From Acidobacteriota bacterium (GTDB lineage Bacteria; Acidobacteriota; Vicinamibacteria; Marinacidobacterales; SMYC01), in the NCBI GenBank assembly GCA_004356105.1, contig SMYC01000153.1, positions 1 through 33,503 of the forward strand: DNA of 33,503 nt. The letters are read 5' to 3'. The translations under genes were made by a program, and so were the position numbers. This document shows, one piece after another, positions 1-7,533 of this stretch. The stretch's first letter is position 1. The number at the start of each line of letters is the position of its first letter. The notes below the pieces were generated by a model that saw nothing but the letters and a program-made list of their open reading frames with translations, did not search any database and was not told the origin of the DNA.

Positions 1-30
1 AACTGTGACGTGCGTCGCGATCGTCGCGAT

Positions 31-59
31 TTGTTCACTTCGGCGATTTTGGCTACACT
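31..59 (+). promoter_or_regulatory. weak sigma70-like promoter candidate
   Basis: TTGTTC (31-36) and TACACT (54-59) are separated by 17 bases, which would start transcription a few bases before the ATG at 70. The match to consensus is only partial and the leader would be almost absent, so this is a weak candidate. Confidence 0.25.
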
Positions 60-69
60 GATCTTGGCG

Positions 70-465
70 ATGGACGAAAAACACCTGTTCACCGTTCGGG
101 AAGCGAACGAGCTCATTCCCTTTCTTAGCGACAAATTGGAGGAGCTCGCCCGCGTGCATCAGAAGCTCGAAGTGTGGTCGAAGGACGCGCCTTCGCAGCA
201 AGAGATCACGCTCAGAGGCGGCATGCTGGTCGACCCTCGATATGTCGCGCTTCTGACACGGCTTCAAAACCTCGTGGACGATATCTGCTCGGCAGGCTGC
301 TACTTGAAAGACCTCGAGTCCGGACTCGTCGATTTTCCCACGCTTTGGGAAGGCCGGGAGGTCTATCTCTGCTGGAAGCTCGGCGAGACCGAGGTCGGTC
401 ACTGGCACGAGGTCGAGGCGGGGTTCGCAGGGCGCCGGTCGCTGAAGAACGACCCCATCAAATAG
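70..465 (+). CDS. DUF2203 family protein
   Basis: Conserved protein of unknown function, 131 residues from the ATG at 70. I chose this start because the family signature FTVREANELIPFL follows within a few residues; the frame is open further upstream but that part looks non-coding. The C-terminal part carries the typical family block (VDFPTLWEGREVYLCWKLGE, then GHWHEVEAGFAGRR). It has no signal peptide or membrane segment, so it is probably cytoplasmic. The next gene follows after 16 bases, suggesting co-transcription. DUF2203 proteins are common in Acidobacteriota, Chloroflexota and Cyanobacteria. No biochemical role is known to me and none is visible. Confidence 0.85.
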   Translation: MDEKHLFTVREANELIPFLSDKLEELARVHQKLEVWSKDAPSQQEITLRGGMLVDPRYVALLTRLQNLVDDICSAGCYLKDLESGLVDFPTLWEGREVYLCWKLGETEVGHWHEVEAGFAGRRSLKNDPIK

Positions 466-481
466 CGAGGCGTGCAAGCTC

Positions 482-1024
482 TTGCCGTTTGCTTATTATC
501 ATCGCCTAACGAAAGCCCAGAAAAGAATCTACGACGAGAGCGACCGCGTCGTGACCAGTGCGACCGAGCTCTATCGCCCGGAGCTGCAACGTGAGCGTGT
601 CCTCGCGCTTCAGGCAGCGCTCGAGAGCGGCGAGCGAGCTTCTACCGAGCGAGCCGCCCAGACACTCGCGGACGGGCTCACGGAGGCTCTCGGAGTACCC
701 AGGCTGCGGATTCAGCTCGCGGAGCGCCGGCCCTCATCGCAGACGGGCGAGCTGCACGGGCTCTATGAGGCGGATGAAGAAGGCCACTTCAAAGTCTCGC
801 TCTGGATGCGGACCGCGCAGCGCCAGCAAGTCGTTAAATTCAAGACCTTTCTACGCACGATGTTGCACGAGCTCGGCCACCACCTCGACTATCAAAAACT
901 AGGGCTCAAAGACTCTTTTCATACGGAGGGGTTCTATCGGCGGGAATCAAGCTTGCTCCGCCAGCTCTTTCCCGGCAAAGCAAGCCCGCGCTCACGCTTG
1001 CGTCTGCCCACCGCAGGACTGTAA
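482..1024 (+). CDS. HELGHH-motif metallopeptidase-like protein
   Basis: Protein of 180 residues starting at a TTG at 482. Residues about 127-133 read LHELGHH, which matches the HExxH zinc-binding motif of zincin peptidases, followed by a conserved-looking tail (DSFHTEGFYRRESSLLRQL). The extra histidines and glutamates in that tail could supply the third zinc ligand. The N-terminal half (YHRLTKAQKRIYDESD) is charged and helical. I see no signal peptide. It lies 16 bases after the DUF2203 gene and probably shares its transcript. The zinc motif is seen directly; protease activity and substrate are inference, and the protein could be a degenerate member. The start is uncertain because the ribosome binding site is poor. 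Confidence 0.7.
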   Translation: MPFAYYHRLTKAQKRIYDESDRVVTSATELYRPELQRERVLALQAALESGERASTERAAQTLADGLTEALGVPRLRIQLAERRPSSQTGELHGLYEADEEGHFKVSLWMRTAQRQQVVKFKTFLRTMLHELGHHLDYQKLGLKDSFHTEGFYRRESSLLRQLFPGKASPRSRLRLPTAGL

Positions 1025-1156
1025 ACTTGATTCATATTTACTTTAAGGCTCTCGCTCACTGCAACCTGTTGAAAAACGACAGGGGGCCTCGCGCGCCCCA
1101 TGTGTTTTCAGCGAGCAAATTCCCATTCATTTCGACAAATTGGAGGAAACGCTAGA

Positions 1157-1918
1157 ATGAAGAAGATAGTCCTGATCGCATTTTTCGCTCTCGCCCTCGT
1201 GGCCGCCTGCGGCGGCGGTGACGGCGAAGAGGCCTCGGCTCCTGCTGCGGTTGCCGCCGCTCCGGCCTTCGACCCCGCCACCGCGGGCGCCATGACGGGA
1301 ACCGTCACGCTCGAAGGTGAGGCGCCAGAAATGAGCACTATCCAGATGTCCGCCGACCCGAACTGCGCTCGCTTGCATTCCGAGACGGTCACGAACGAGT
1401 TCGTCGTTGTCGGCGAAGGCGGAACCCTGGCCAACGCCTTCGTGTACATCAAGAGCGGCATTGAGGGAAACTTCCCGCCGCCGAGCGAGCCCGTGGTGCT
1501 CAACCAGGAGGGCTGCCTCTACTCGCCTCACGTCATGGGCATTCAAGTCGGCCAGACGCTTCAGGTCGTCAATAGCGACGAGACACTCCACAACATCCAC
1601 GCCATGCCGAAAAACAACAAAGAGTTCAACATAGGCCAGCCCATCAAAGGCTTGAAAACGGAGAAGACCTTCGACAATGTCGAGATCATGGTTCCCTTCA
1701 AGTGCGACGTGCACAAATGGATGAACAGCTATGCGGGCGTTCTCGATCACCCGTACTTCGCGGTGACCGGCGTGGACGGCTCGTTCAACATTCCGGACCT
1801 GCCCCCTGGCGACTATGTCGTCGAAGTGTGGCACGAGCGGCTCGGAACGCAAGAGATGAACATCACGGTCGGCGAGAAAGAGACCGTCGAAGCGAATTTC
1901 GCGTTCAGCGGAGAATAA
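1157..1918 (+). CDS. cupredoxin-like lipoprotein
   Basis: Predicted exported lipoprotein of 253 residues. The ATG at 1157 follows a strong GGAGGAAAC ribosome binding site. A short basic-hydrophobic signal ends in a lipobox (LVAAC, Cys18) followed by an Ala-rich linker. The middle resembles a type I copper fold: after VVNSDETLHNIHAMP comes KCDVHKWM, giving His, then Cys-x2-His-x2-Met as candidate copper ligands. The last 60 residues (DGSFNIPDLPPGDYVVEVWH) resemble a carboxypeptidase-regulatory-like beta-sandwich. It faces the cytochrome oxidase operon tail to tail across a shared hairpin. A role as periplasmic electron carrier or copper handler for that oxidase is inference from context; the copper ligands and lipobox are visible in the sequence. 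Confidence 0.8.
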   Translation: MKKIVLIAFFALALVAACGGGDGEEASAPAAVAAAPAFDPATAGAMTGTVTLEGEAPEMSTIQMSADPNCARLHSETVTNEFVVVGEGGTLANAFVYIKSGIEGNFPPPSEPVVLNQEGCLYSPHVMGIQVGQTLQVVNSDETLHNIHAMPKNNKEFNIGQPIKGLKTEKTFDNVEIMVPFKCDVHKWMNSYAGVLDHPYFAVTGVDGSFNIPDLPPGDYVVEVWHERLGTQEMNITVGEKETVEANFAFSGE

Positions 1919-1931
1919 GTTAGCTGGAAAG

Positions 1932-1964
1932 AGGCCCTCGCCCGGACGGGGCGAGGGCCTTTTT
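1932..1964 (+). terminator. strong intrinsic terminator
   Basis: A perfect 12-bp stem (1932-1943 with 1949-1960) and a 5-base loop are followed by a T run at 1960-1964. It begins 13 bases after the stop of the cupredoxin gene. It lies 8 bases beyond the convergent haem A synthase stop, so it may also stop readthrough of the 12-kb respiratory operon from the other side, although the T-tract is on the plus-strand side. Confidence 0.9.
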
Positions 1965-1972
1965 CTTGTTTG

Positions 1973-2851
1973 CTATCGGCTGCCTGCTACCGGCTGTCGG
2001 GTCAGGGCTGTGGCGGCTAGCAGGACCAGGAGGACCCAGATTGCGTCGGAGACGGCTAGATGGGCCAGTTGCATCCACACGGGCGCTTTTAGGTAGACGT
2101 TGACGGCGCCTAGGGCGAGTTGGGCGGTCAACATCATTACAAGGGGGCGGCCGTATGGGTTTTTCCTCCAGGCCACCCACGCGACGAATAGGGCGACCAC
2201 GATAGCGGCGCTCGGGTGGTACAGGCGGGTTGCCAGCAAGCGCGCCAAGACGGGGGACTCGTCGGGGCTCAGTCCCTGGGTCAAGAGCAGCGTGTCCCCT
2301 AGAGCGGTAACGGCGCCGCTCGAGCCTACGAGGAGAACACCCGCAAGCGCTAGCGTTAGGCGGACCACGCCGGGACCACGGAGCGGGAGCTTGCGTTCGC
2401 CGCTCGCGAGCCATGCGGTGAGGGTCACGGCAGCGAGGAGAAGGAACGTGTTCACGAGGTGGAAGGCCATCACGTAGACCCGCTCGACGGAATCGTTCGC
2501 GGCGACCCACTCGAAGGTCACGAGCCCGGCGCCAAGGAGCGATTCCGTGACGATGAAGAAAAGCGTCCAGATGGCGCTTTTTCGCACCGTATGGCCACGC
2601 GGGTAGATCCGGAAGGCCGCGACAACGACACCGAGCACGAGCAAGCCTAGAAGGCCGCTCGTGAGACGGTGGACGAACTCGATGATGGTCTCGACGCGAG
2701 GCGAGTGCGGGATGAGCTCGCCGTTACAGAGCGGCCAGTGGCTCCCACAACCCGCCCCAGAGCCCGTGGCTCGCACGAACCCACCCCAGAGAATGACCAG
2801 CACCGTGTAGCCGAGCAGGAACCAAGCCGCGGAGGCGAATCGACGATTCAC
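1973..2851 (-). CDS. ctaA: haem A synthase
   Basis: Integral membrane enzyme that oxidises the C8 methyl of haem O to the formyl group of haem A for the oxidase encoded upstream. At 292 residues with about eight hydrophobic helices it fits the COX15/CtaA family. The N-terminal block GGFVRATGSGAGCGSHWPLC carries Cys35 and Cys42, the same spacing as the extracytoplasmic disulphide pair of Bacillus CtaA. The haem-ligand region EFVHR (Glu58, His61) and a second His131 (MAFHLVN) are present, with further His residues in the second half (LYHPS, LAHLAVSD). The second-half cysteine pair found in some homologues is absent. It is the last gene of the operon, 14 bases after the small CxxC protein. Confidence 0.95.
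   Translation of the reverse strand: MNRRFASAAWFLLGYTVLVILWGGFVRATGSGAGCGSHWPLCNGELIPHSPRVETIIEFVHRLTSGLLGLLVLGVVVAAFRIYPRGHTVRKSAIWTLFFIVTESLLGAGLVTFEWVAANDSVERVYVMAFHLVNTFLLLAAVTLTAWLASGERKLPLRGPGVVRLTLALAGVLLVGSSGAVTALGDTLLLTQGLSPDESPVLARLLATRLYHPSAAIVVALFVAWVAWRKNPYGRPLVMMLTAQLALGAVNVYLKAPVWMQLAHLAVSDAIWVLLVLLAATALTRQPVAGSR
1977..1998. repeat. 22-bp dispersed repeat, copy A
   Basis: This stretch matches 18911-18932 at 18 of 22 positions (CGGYTGCCTGCYRCCGGCTRTC). It lies in the last codons of the haem A synthase gene. Shared occurrence at two gene ends suggests a small dispersed element, but two copies are thin evidence. Confidence 0.35.
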
Positions 2852-2865
2852 GACGAACCTCTCCG

Positions 2866-3132
2866 CTAAGCGGGAGAGGTACCGTTATTGATGCGGCGAA
2901 GTTGCTTCTCTCTCTTGTGGCGCTTGAAGAGCCAAGAGGCGCCGATGATGCCGAAAACCAAGTACGGCATGCCGAGCAGGAAGAGAATGCCGCGGTTGAA
3001 GCCGGCGGCCATCTCTTCTCCACCTTGCTCGAGCGCGGCCACGCACATCGCGCATTGGGCCTGCGCGAGCTCGGGCGCGAGTACGACGGCCGCGAGGACG
3101 GTCAATAGCGTCAAGAGCCTACGGGCTGTCAT
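2866..3132 (-). CDS. small CxxC membrane protein of oxidase locus
   Basis: Protein of 88 residues. Residues 1-25 look like a signal peptide (MTARRLLTLL ... AQA). Immediately after comes CAMC (Cys27, Cys30), then a predicted membrane helix at about 47-69 and a very basic tail (FKRHKREKQLRR) that should stay in the cytoplasm. The CxxC would therefore face the periplasm. Its ATG overlaps the subunit IV stop codon (ATGA), so translation is coupled to oxidase genes. I recall similar short proteins with an N-terminal CxxC beside oxidase genes in other phyla, but not a function. A role in copper insertion or thiol chemistry for CuA or haem A synthase is a guess. Confidence 0.8.
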   Translation of the reverse strand: MTARRLLTLLTVLAAVVLAPELAQAQCAMCVAALEQGGEEMAAGFNRGILFLLGMPYLVFGIIGASWLFKRHKREKQLRRINNGTSPA

Positions 3133-3446
3133 TTGTAGAGGCTGTGCTCGAGAATGTAGCCGCCGTCATAGGCGGGCACGAGGAACATCAAAACGCTCGT
3201 CACGAAAATGCCGACCAGAACGGTCAGCACCAAGCCTTTGTGCTCGAAACGCAGATGCATGAAGTAGAAGATGATGAGCATCGCTTTAGTGCATGATCCA
3301 AGAAGCAGCAAGAACACTTTCGGCGCCTGCGCCAGCGGCGACTCTCCGATGAAGATCATGGTGACGGTGAGCGTGGCGAGAACGGCCAAGATCTTCGCAT
3401 ATTGCAAGTAGACTTTTTTACCTGATTCAGCTGGATGTTCAGACAT
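3129..3446 (-). CDS. cytochrome c oxidase subunit IV
   Basis: Small membrane subunit of 105 residues with three hydrophobic helices (about 17-35, 43-64 and 70-91), matching the prokaryotic COX4/CtaF family in length and layout. The helix containing FYFMHLRFEHKG is typical of the family. It follows the subunit III gene by 21 bases and overlaps the next gene by four bases. These subunits have no cofactor and support assembly or stability of subunits I and III. Confidence 0.88.
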   Translation of the reverse strand: MSEHPAESGKKVYLQYAKILAVLATLTVTMIFIGESPLAQAPKVFLLLLGSCTKAMLIIFYFMHLRFEHKGLVLTVLVGIFVTSVLMFLVPAYDGGYILEHSLYK

Positions 3447-3467
3447 CGCTGATTACTCCTTGCCTCG

Positions 3468-4082
3468 TTACACCAAATAGAAGAGGGCGAAGACGAAGAC
3501 CCATACGAGATCGACGAAATGCCAATAGAGCCCAGCGTTCTCGATGCCCATGGCCGTGGCCTTCCCCTTAGCCGAGCGGATGGCGACGATGAGGAGAATG
3601 ATGACCCCGGTGGTGACGTGCATCCCGTGAAAGCCCGTGATGACAAAAAAGCTCGCGCTGAACTGCGGGACGCCCCACGGATTGCTCGTGAGCCTCGCGC
3701 CCTCATGAATGAAGTGGCTCCACTCATAGACCTGCATGCCGAGAAAGGATAGCCCCCCGAAAATCGTCAGCCATAGAAACGTCGAGATGTGCTTCTTGTT
3801 GCCCGCATTGGAGGCCGAGACCGCGCACACCATGGACCAGCTGCTGGCGATGAGCGTGAACGTCATGAGCGTGATGTAGTTCATGTCGAAAGCGACGTTC
3901 TGGTCGGGCCAAGTGGAGCTCGCCACCCGGACGACACCGTAGCTCACAAGAAGGCCCGCGAAGAGCAAAGCATCCGTGATGATGAAGAACCACATCATCA
4001 ACTTCTGCCAGCCAATATCGAACGGGAGACTGCCCTCGCCGAAAAGCGAACCCGCTGCTGGCGCAGCCTGGCTATCGCTCAT
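3468..4082 (-). CDS. ctaE: cytochrome c oxidase subunit III
   Basis: Integral membrane subunit of 204 residues. I chose the ATG at 4082 because it sits a few bases after an excellent AGGAGGTGA site; the frame is open further upstream but without support. Family hallmarks are the block THFLWLT-like region followed by MQVYEWSHFIHEG, the GFHGMHVTTG motif and the C-terminal YWHFVDLVWVFVFALFYL. It is a second subunit III copy next to 4167-4808. The two differ enough to be old paralogues, not a recent duplication. It should bind subunit I through lipids and help sustain proton uptake through the D pathway. Confidence 0.93.
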   Translation of the reverse strand: MSDSQAAPAAGSLFGEGSLPFDIGWQKLMMWFFIITDALLFAGLLVSYGVVRVASSTWPDQNVAFDMNYITLMTFTLIASSWSMVCAVSASNAGNKKHISTFLWLTIFGGLSFLGMQVYEWSHFIHEGARLTSNPWGVPQFSASFFVITGFHGMHVTTGVIILLIVAIRSAKGKATAMGIENAGLYWHFVDLVWVFVFALFYLV

Positions 4083-4166
4083 ATTCACCTCCTCTTCGCC
4101 GACGCTAAAAACACTTCGGCGAACCCGCCATAGCCTCCCGCTATTCACGGTGGCGACGGCGGGCCC

Positions 4167-4808
4167 TTACAGATAAAACAAAACCACAATCAAATAGATC
4201 CAAATGCCGCCAACGAAATGCCAATAAGTCGCCACGACTCCCGGCGAGCTCGATTCGCCCGGCGTCAGCTCGTACCGCCTCGCCAACATCAAAACATAAA
4301 AAAGCGCGAGAACACCCACAAGAAGATGCACCGCGTGAACCCCCGTCAACACGTAGAAGAACGAGCTGTGAGGATGACTCTGAAGATAAATCCCTTGGCT
4401 CGCAAGCTGGTTCCAAGCCGCAACCTGCCCGGCGATGAACAGGGCGCCGAGCACCGCCGTCACCGCAATCCACTTGCGGAAGGCGACCGGCCGCCAGCTC
4501 TCAAAGGCCCGCTTTCCCAGCTCCATCGTCACGCTCGAGAACAGAAGGATTACCGTATTGACCCAAATGAGCGATGGGGCGGCGAGCGGGATCCAGTCCT
4601 CCCCAGCGCTCCGAACGATATAAGCACTCGTGAAGGCCGCGAAGAGCATCGTGACGGAGCCGAGTGCTATCCGCAGGCCGAGCTTGGCCGTGTCCGCGCG
4701 CTTTTGGGACTCGCCGCCCGAGCCGTAATCGCCGAAACTTTGGTCGACGAAATCACCGCCGCCCCCGTCACCGCTCTTGGTCTTTGGTACCGTTAACGTT
4801 TCGGCCAC
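4167..4808 (-). CDS. cytochrome c oxidase subunit III paralogue
   Basis: Integral membrane protein of 213 residues with five main hydrophobic helices. I chose the GTG at 4808, one base after the haem o synthase stop, because a GGAAGGTGG ribosome binding site precedes it and the longer frame runs back through the ctaB coding region. Family motifs include the helix FFYVLTGVHAVHLLVGVLAL and the C-terminal YWHFVGGIWIYLIVVLFYL. The N-terminus is Gly- and Asp-rich and cytoplasmic. With the neighbouring ctaE it makes a twin subunit III arrangement. Two copies may form a heteromeric subunit III, or one may have an assembly role; the sequence does not say which. Confidence 0.9.
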   Translation of the reverse strand: MAETLTVPKTKSGDGGGGDFVDQSFGDYGSGGESQKRADTAKLGLRIALGSVTMLFAAFTSAYIVRSAGEDWIPLAAPSLIWVNTVILLFSSVTMELGKRAFESWRPVAFRKWIAVTAVLGALFIAGQVAAWNQLASQGIYLQSHPHSSFFYVLTGVHAVHLLVGVLALFYVLMLARRYELTPGESSSPGVVATYWHFVGGIWIYLIVVLFYL

Positions 4809-4809
4809 G

Positions 4810-5706
4810 TCAAACCACCTTCCCGTCGAAGGAAAGCAAGGCAAGAACCAGCGGCAAATAGAAAAGCGATGCAACGAGAAGTTGCACCGCGCGCACTCGG
4901 GCGGTACCGTCGCCGAACCGCGCGGCGAAGACCACCAGCAAGACGCCGAGCACCGAAGCACCTACGAGATAAACGACGCCGGCCATCCCGCCCATCGCCG
5001 GCACGAGGCTCACGAGAAGCAAAAGCACACAAGCCGCGACGGTGCGAAGCTGGGTCCCGCGAATCGGCATCGCGCGGTAGCCGATCTTCGCGTAGTCGTC
5101 GCGATAGGCCGCCGCGATGGCCCAGGTGTGCGGAAACTGCCAAAAGAAGAGGATGGTAAACAAGCTCCACGCGAGTGGGCCGAGACTACCTTGGACCGCG
5201 CTGAAACCCATGAGCGGAGGGATGGCACCCGAGACGGCGCCTGGAACGGTCGACCACGCTGAGCGCGACTTCATCGGGGTGTAAACCAGGACGTAGATCA
5301 CGGTCGCGGCGAGCGCGAGCACGCCGCAAAGCGGGCCGGCCTCGACGAACAAAATCGCGTGTCCGGCAATCGAGCAAACGCTCGCCGCTACAAAAACTTC
5401 CGATCGGCGCAGGCGGCCCGCTGGAATCGGACGCTCGGCCGTCCGCCGCATACGCGCGTCGGACTCGTGCTCGACGACTTGATTGAACGCGTTGGCGCTG
5501 GCGACGACGAGAAAGGTGCCGATGGCGAACCAGAGAAGATGCCCGAGCATCAGCTCGCTCGACGCGAGCCAGTAGCCGACGAGCGCCGACATCAACACCA
5601 TCGAAGAAAGACGCGCTTTGCCGAGCTGGGCATAGTCCCGCATCCGCTCGCGGATCTCGAAACTCCACCCGGGCGATGCCAGGTGCACGTCGCCTCTCAC
5701 GGACAT
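4810..5706 (-). CDS. ctaB: haem o synthase (protohaem IX farnesyltransferase)
   Basis: Membrane prenyltransferase of the UbiA family that adds a farnesyl group to haem b, giving haem o for haem A synthase. Length is 298 residues with about nine helices. The first Asp-rich prenyl-diphosphate motif is visible as NAFNQVVEHESDARMRRT, followed by AERPIPAG, and the second conserved loop is YTPMKSRSAWSTVPGAVSG. It lies 10 bases after subunit I, and the following subunit III paralogue starts one base past its stop, so it is tightly embedded in the operon. Placing ctaB and ctaA with the structural genes argues for an aa3-type enzyme. Confidence 0.95.
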   Translation of the reverse strand: MSVRGDVHLASPGWSFEIRERMRDYAQLGKARLSSMVLMSALVGYWLASSELMLGHLLWFAIGTFLVVASANAFNQVVEHESDARMRRTAERPIPAGRLRRSEVFVAASVCSIAGHAILFVEAGPLCGVLALAATVIYVLVYTPMKSRSAWSTVPGAVSGAIPPLMGFSAVQGSLGPLAWSLFTILFFWQFPHTWAIAAAYRDDYAKIGYRAMPIRGTQLRTVAACVLLLLVSLVPAMGGMAGVVYLVGASVLGVLLVVFAARFGDGTARVRAVQLLVASLFYLPLVLALLSFDGKVV

Positions 5707-5716
5707 CGGTCGGACC

Positions 5717-7489
5717 CTATTTAGCCGCCTTCACTTTGGCCGGTGGCTGCCACTGCGGAGCGTGGTCCCCTTCTTCATCCGGGTGCTGATAGTCGTAGGG
5801 CCAACGGTAAACTTCCGGGATGTCGCCGGGCCAGTTGCCGTGCCCAGGATGGATCGGCGTGGACCACTCTAACGTATTGGCATGCCAGGGGTTCTCGGAC
5901 TCGACCTTCTTGCCCTTGAACATGCTCCAGAAGTAATTGGCAAGGAAAATGACCTGGGCGAGGCCAAGAATGAAAGCGCTGATGCTGATGAATGTGTTGA
6001 CGTTCTGGAACGGTTTCAAGTAGTCGTAGGTGTTCGGATCGTAGATGCGCCGCATCATGCCCGAGATCCCGAGATAGTGCATCGGGAAGAACACACCGTA
6101 ATACGCAATGAACGTGAACCAGAAGTGCACTTTCCCGGCCCGCTCGTTCATGTGGCGCCCGAACATCTTCGGGAACCAGTAATAGACGGCCGCGAGGAGT
6201 CCGAAAAGGCCGGCGCCCGCCATGATGAAGTGGAAATGGGCGACGACGAAGTACGTATCGTGCAGCTGGATATCGACGACGTTCGTGCCGAGAAAAATGC
6301 CGGTCAGCCCGCCCGTCACGAAGAACGACACGATCCCGAGCGCGAACAGCATCGGCGTCGTGAATTGAATCTTCGCCATCCACAGCGTGGCGAGCCAGTT
6401 GAACACCTTCACGGCGGATGGCACGGCGATACAGAGCGTCGTCATCGTGAATGCCGTTCCGAGGAAAGGGCTCATCCCCGAGACGAACATGTGGTGTCCC
6501 CAAACGACGAAGCTGAGCATGGCGATCGCGACGATCGCGTAGACCATCGAGCGATAACCGAAGATCGGACGCCTGGTGAAGGTGCTGATGATGTCGGACG
6601 TGAAGCCGAGCGCCGGCAGCATGATGATGTAGACCTCGGGATGACCGAGGAACCAGAAAAGATGCTGCCACAGAAGCGGCGAGCCGCCCGAATGTGGGAA
6701 GAGCGTGTCACCGATGAAAATGCCCGCCGGCAGATAGAAGCTCGTTCCCAGGCCGCGGTCGAACAGAAGCAGAATCGAGCCCGCCGCGAGCGCGGGAAAG
6801 GCGAGAAGCCCGAGAATGCCGACGAGGAACTGCGCCCACGTAGTCAGCGGGAGCCGCATCATCTTGAGGCCTTTGGTTCGCAAGTTCAGGATCGTGACGA
6901 CGAAATTGAGGCCGCCCATCGTGAACGACGCGATGAAGAAGATCATGCCGACGATCCAGAGCGTCTGGCCCATCGCCGATCCCGGAATGGCCGAGCGGAT
7001 GGCGGAGAGCGGAGGATAGGCCGTCCAACCGGACGCCGCGGCGCCGCCTTCGACGAAGAAGGAGATCAAGATGATGATCGCCCCCGGAAGCGCCGTCCAG
7101 AAAGACATCATGTTCAGAAACGGAAACGCCATGTCGCGGGCCCCGACTTGGAGCGGGATGAGGAAATTTCCGAATCCGCTGACGGGCCCGAGCGACAGCA
7201 CGAAGAACACCATGATGGTGCCGTGCATGGTGAAAAGCATGACGTAGAACTCGGGCGTCATCACGCCCTGCGCCATTCCGGCGGGAAAAAGCGTCTCCCA
7301 GAACTGAGCGTGCTGCCCCGGCCAGCCGAGTTGGAGCCGGACCAACATGGCCAGCGATCCACCAACGACGGCCATGAACATGACCAGCGTCAAGTACTGC
7401 TTGGCGATCATCTTGTGGTCGTAGCTAAAGATGTACTTGCTGATGAAGCTCTGTTTGCCATGGCCGTGGTCGTCGTGACCTTCGCTCAT
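5717..7489 (-). CDS. ctaD: cytochrome c oxidase subunit I (aa3-type)
   Basis: Catalytic subunit of the terminal oxidase, 590 residues with about twelve helices. His89 (MHGTIM) and His420 are the low-spin haem a ligands. His418 is the haem a3 ligand in VVAHFHF. The CuB ligands are His283, followed by Tyr287 (GHPEVY, the His-Tyr pair), and the His332-His333 pair (WGHHMF). Proton-path residues are kept: Asp119 (GARDMAFP) for the D path, Glu285 at its end and Lys361 (PSAVKVFNW) for the K path. This is therefore an A1-type proton-pumping haem-copper oxidase. The extra C-terminal ~60 residues are hydrophilic and Pro/His-rich. It follows subunit II by 44 bases. Confidence 0.97.
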   Translation of the reverse strand: MSEGHDDHGHGKQSFISKYIFSYDHKMIAKQYLTLVMFMAVVGGSLAMLVRLQLGWPGQHAQFWETLFPAGMAQGVMTPEFYVMLFTMHGTIMVFFVLSLGPVSGFGNFLIPLQVGARDMAFPFLNMMSFWTALPGAIIILISFFVEGGAAASGWTAYPPLSAIRSAIPGSAMGQTLWIVGMIFFIASFTMGGLNFVVTILNLRTKGLKMMRLPLTTWAQFLVGILGLLAFPALAAGSILLLFDRGLGTSFYLPAGIFIGDTLFPHSGGSPLLWQHLFWFLGHPEVYIIMLPALGFTSDIISTFTRRPIFGYRSMVYAIVAIAMLSFVVWGHHMFVSGMSPFLGTAFTMTTLCIAVPSAVKVFNWLATLWMAKIQFTTPMLFALGIVSFFVTGGLTGIFLGTNVVDIQLHDTYFVVAHFHFIMAGAGLFGLLAAVYYWFPKMFGRHMNERAGKVHFWFTFIAYYGVFFPMHYLGISGMMRRIYDPNTYDYLKPFQNVNTFISISAFILGLAQVIFLANYFWSMFKGKKVESENPWHANTLEWSTPIHPGHGNWPGDIPEVYRWPYDYQHPDEEGDHAPQWQPPAKVKAAK

Positions 7490-7533
7490 GCCATCTTCTC
7501 CTTCTTATGAATCCAAAACGCTCACGTACGAGA

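Noticed and set aside
1973..2160. Codon choice at the 3' ends of some minus-strand genes (haem A synthase, ABC, PKD) looks unlike the rest
   Set aside because: A visual impression only; without a computed codon-usage profile it does not support a claim.
5882..7510. Long plus-strand open frame (542 codons) opposite the oxidase subunit I gene
   Set aside because: It is the antisense shadow of ctaD; the translation is rich in Glu, Arg, His and Asp without any domain, and ctaD on the other strand is certain.
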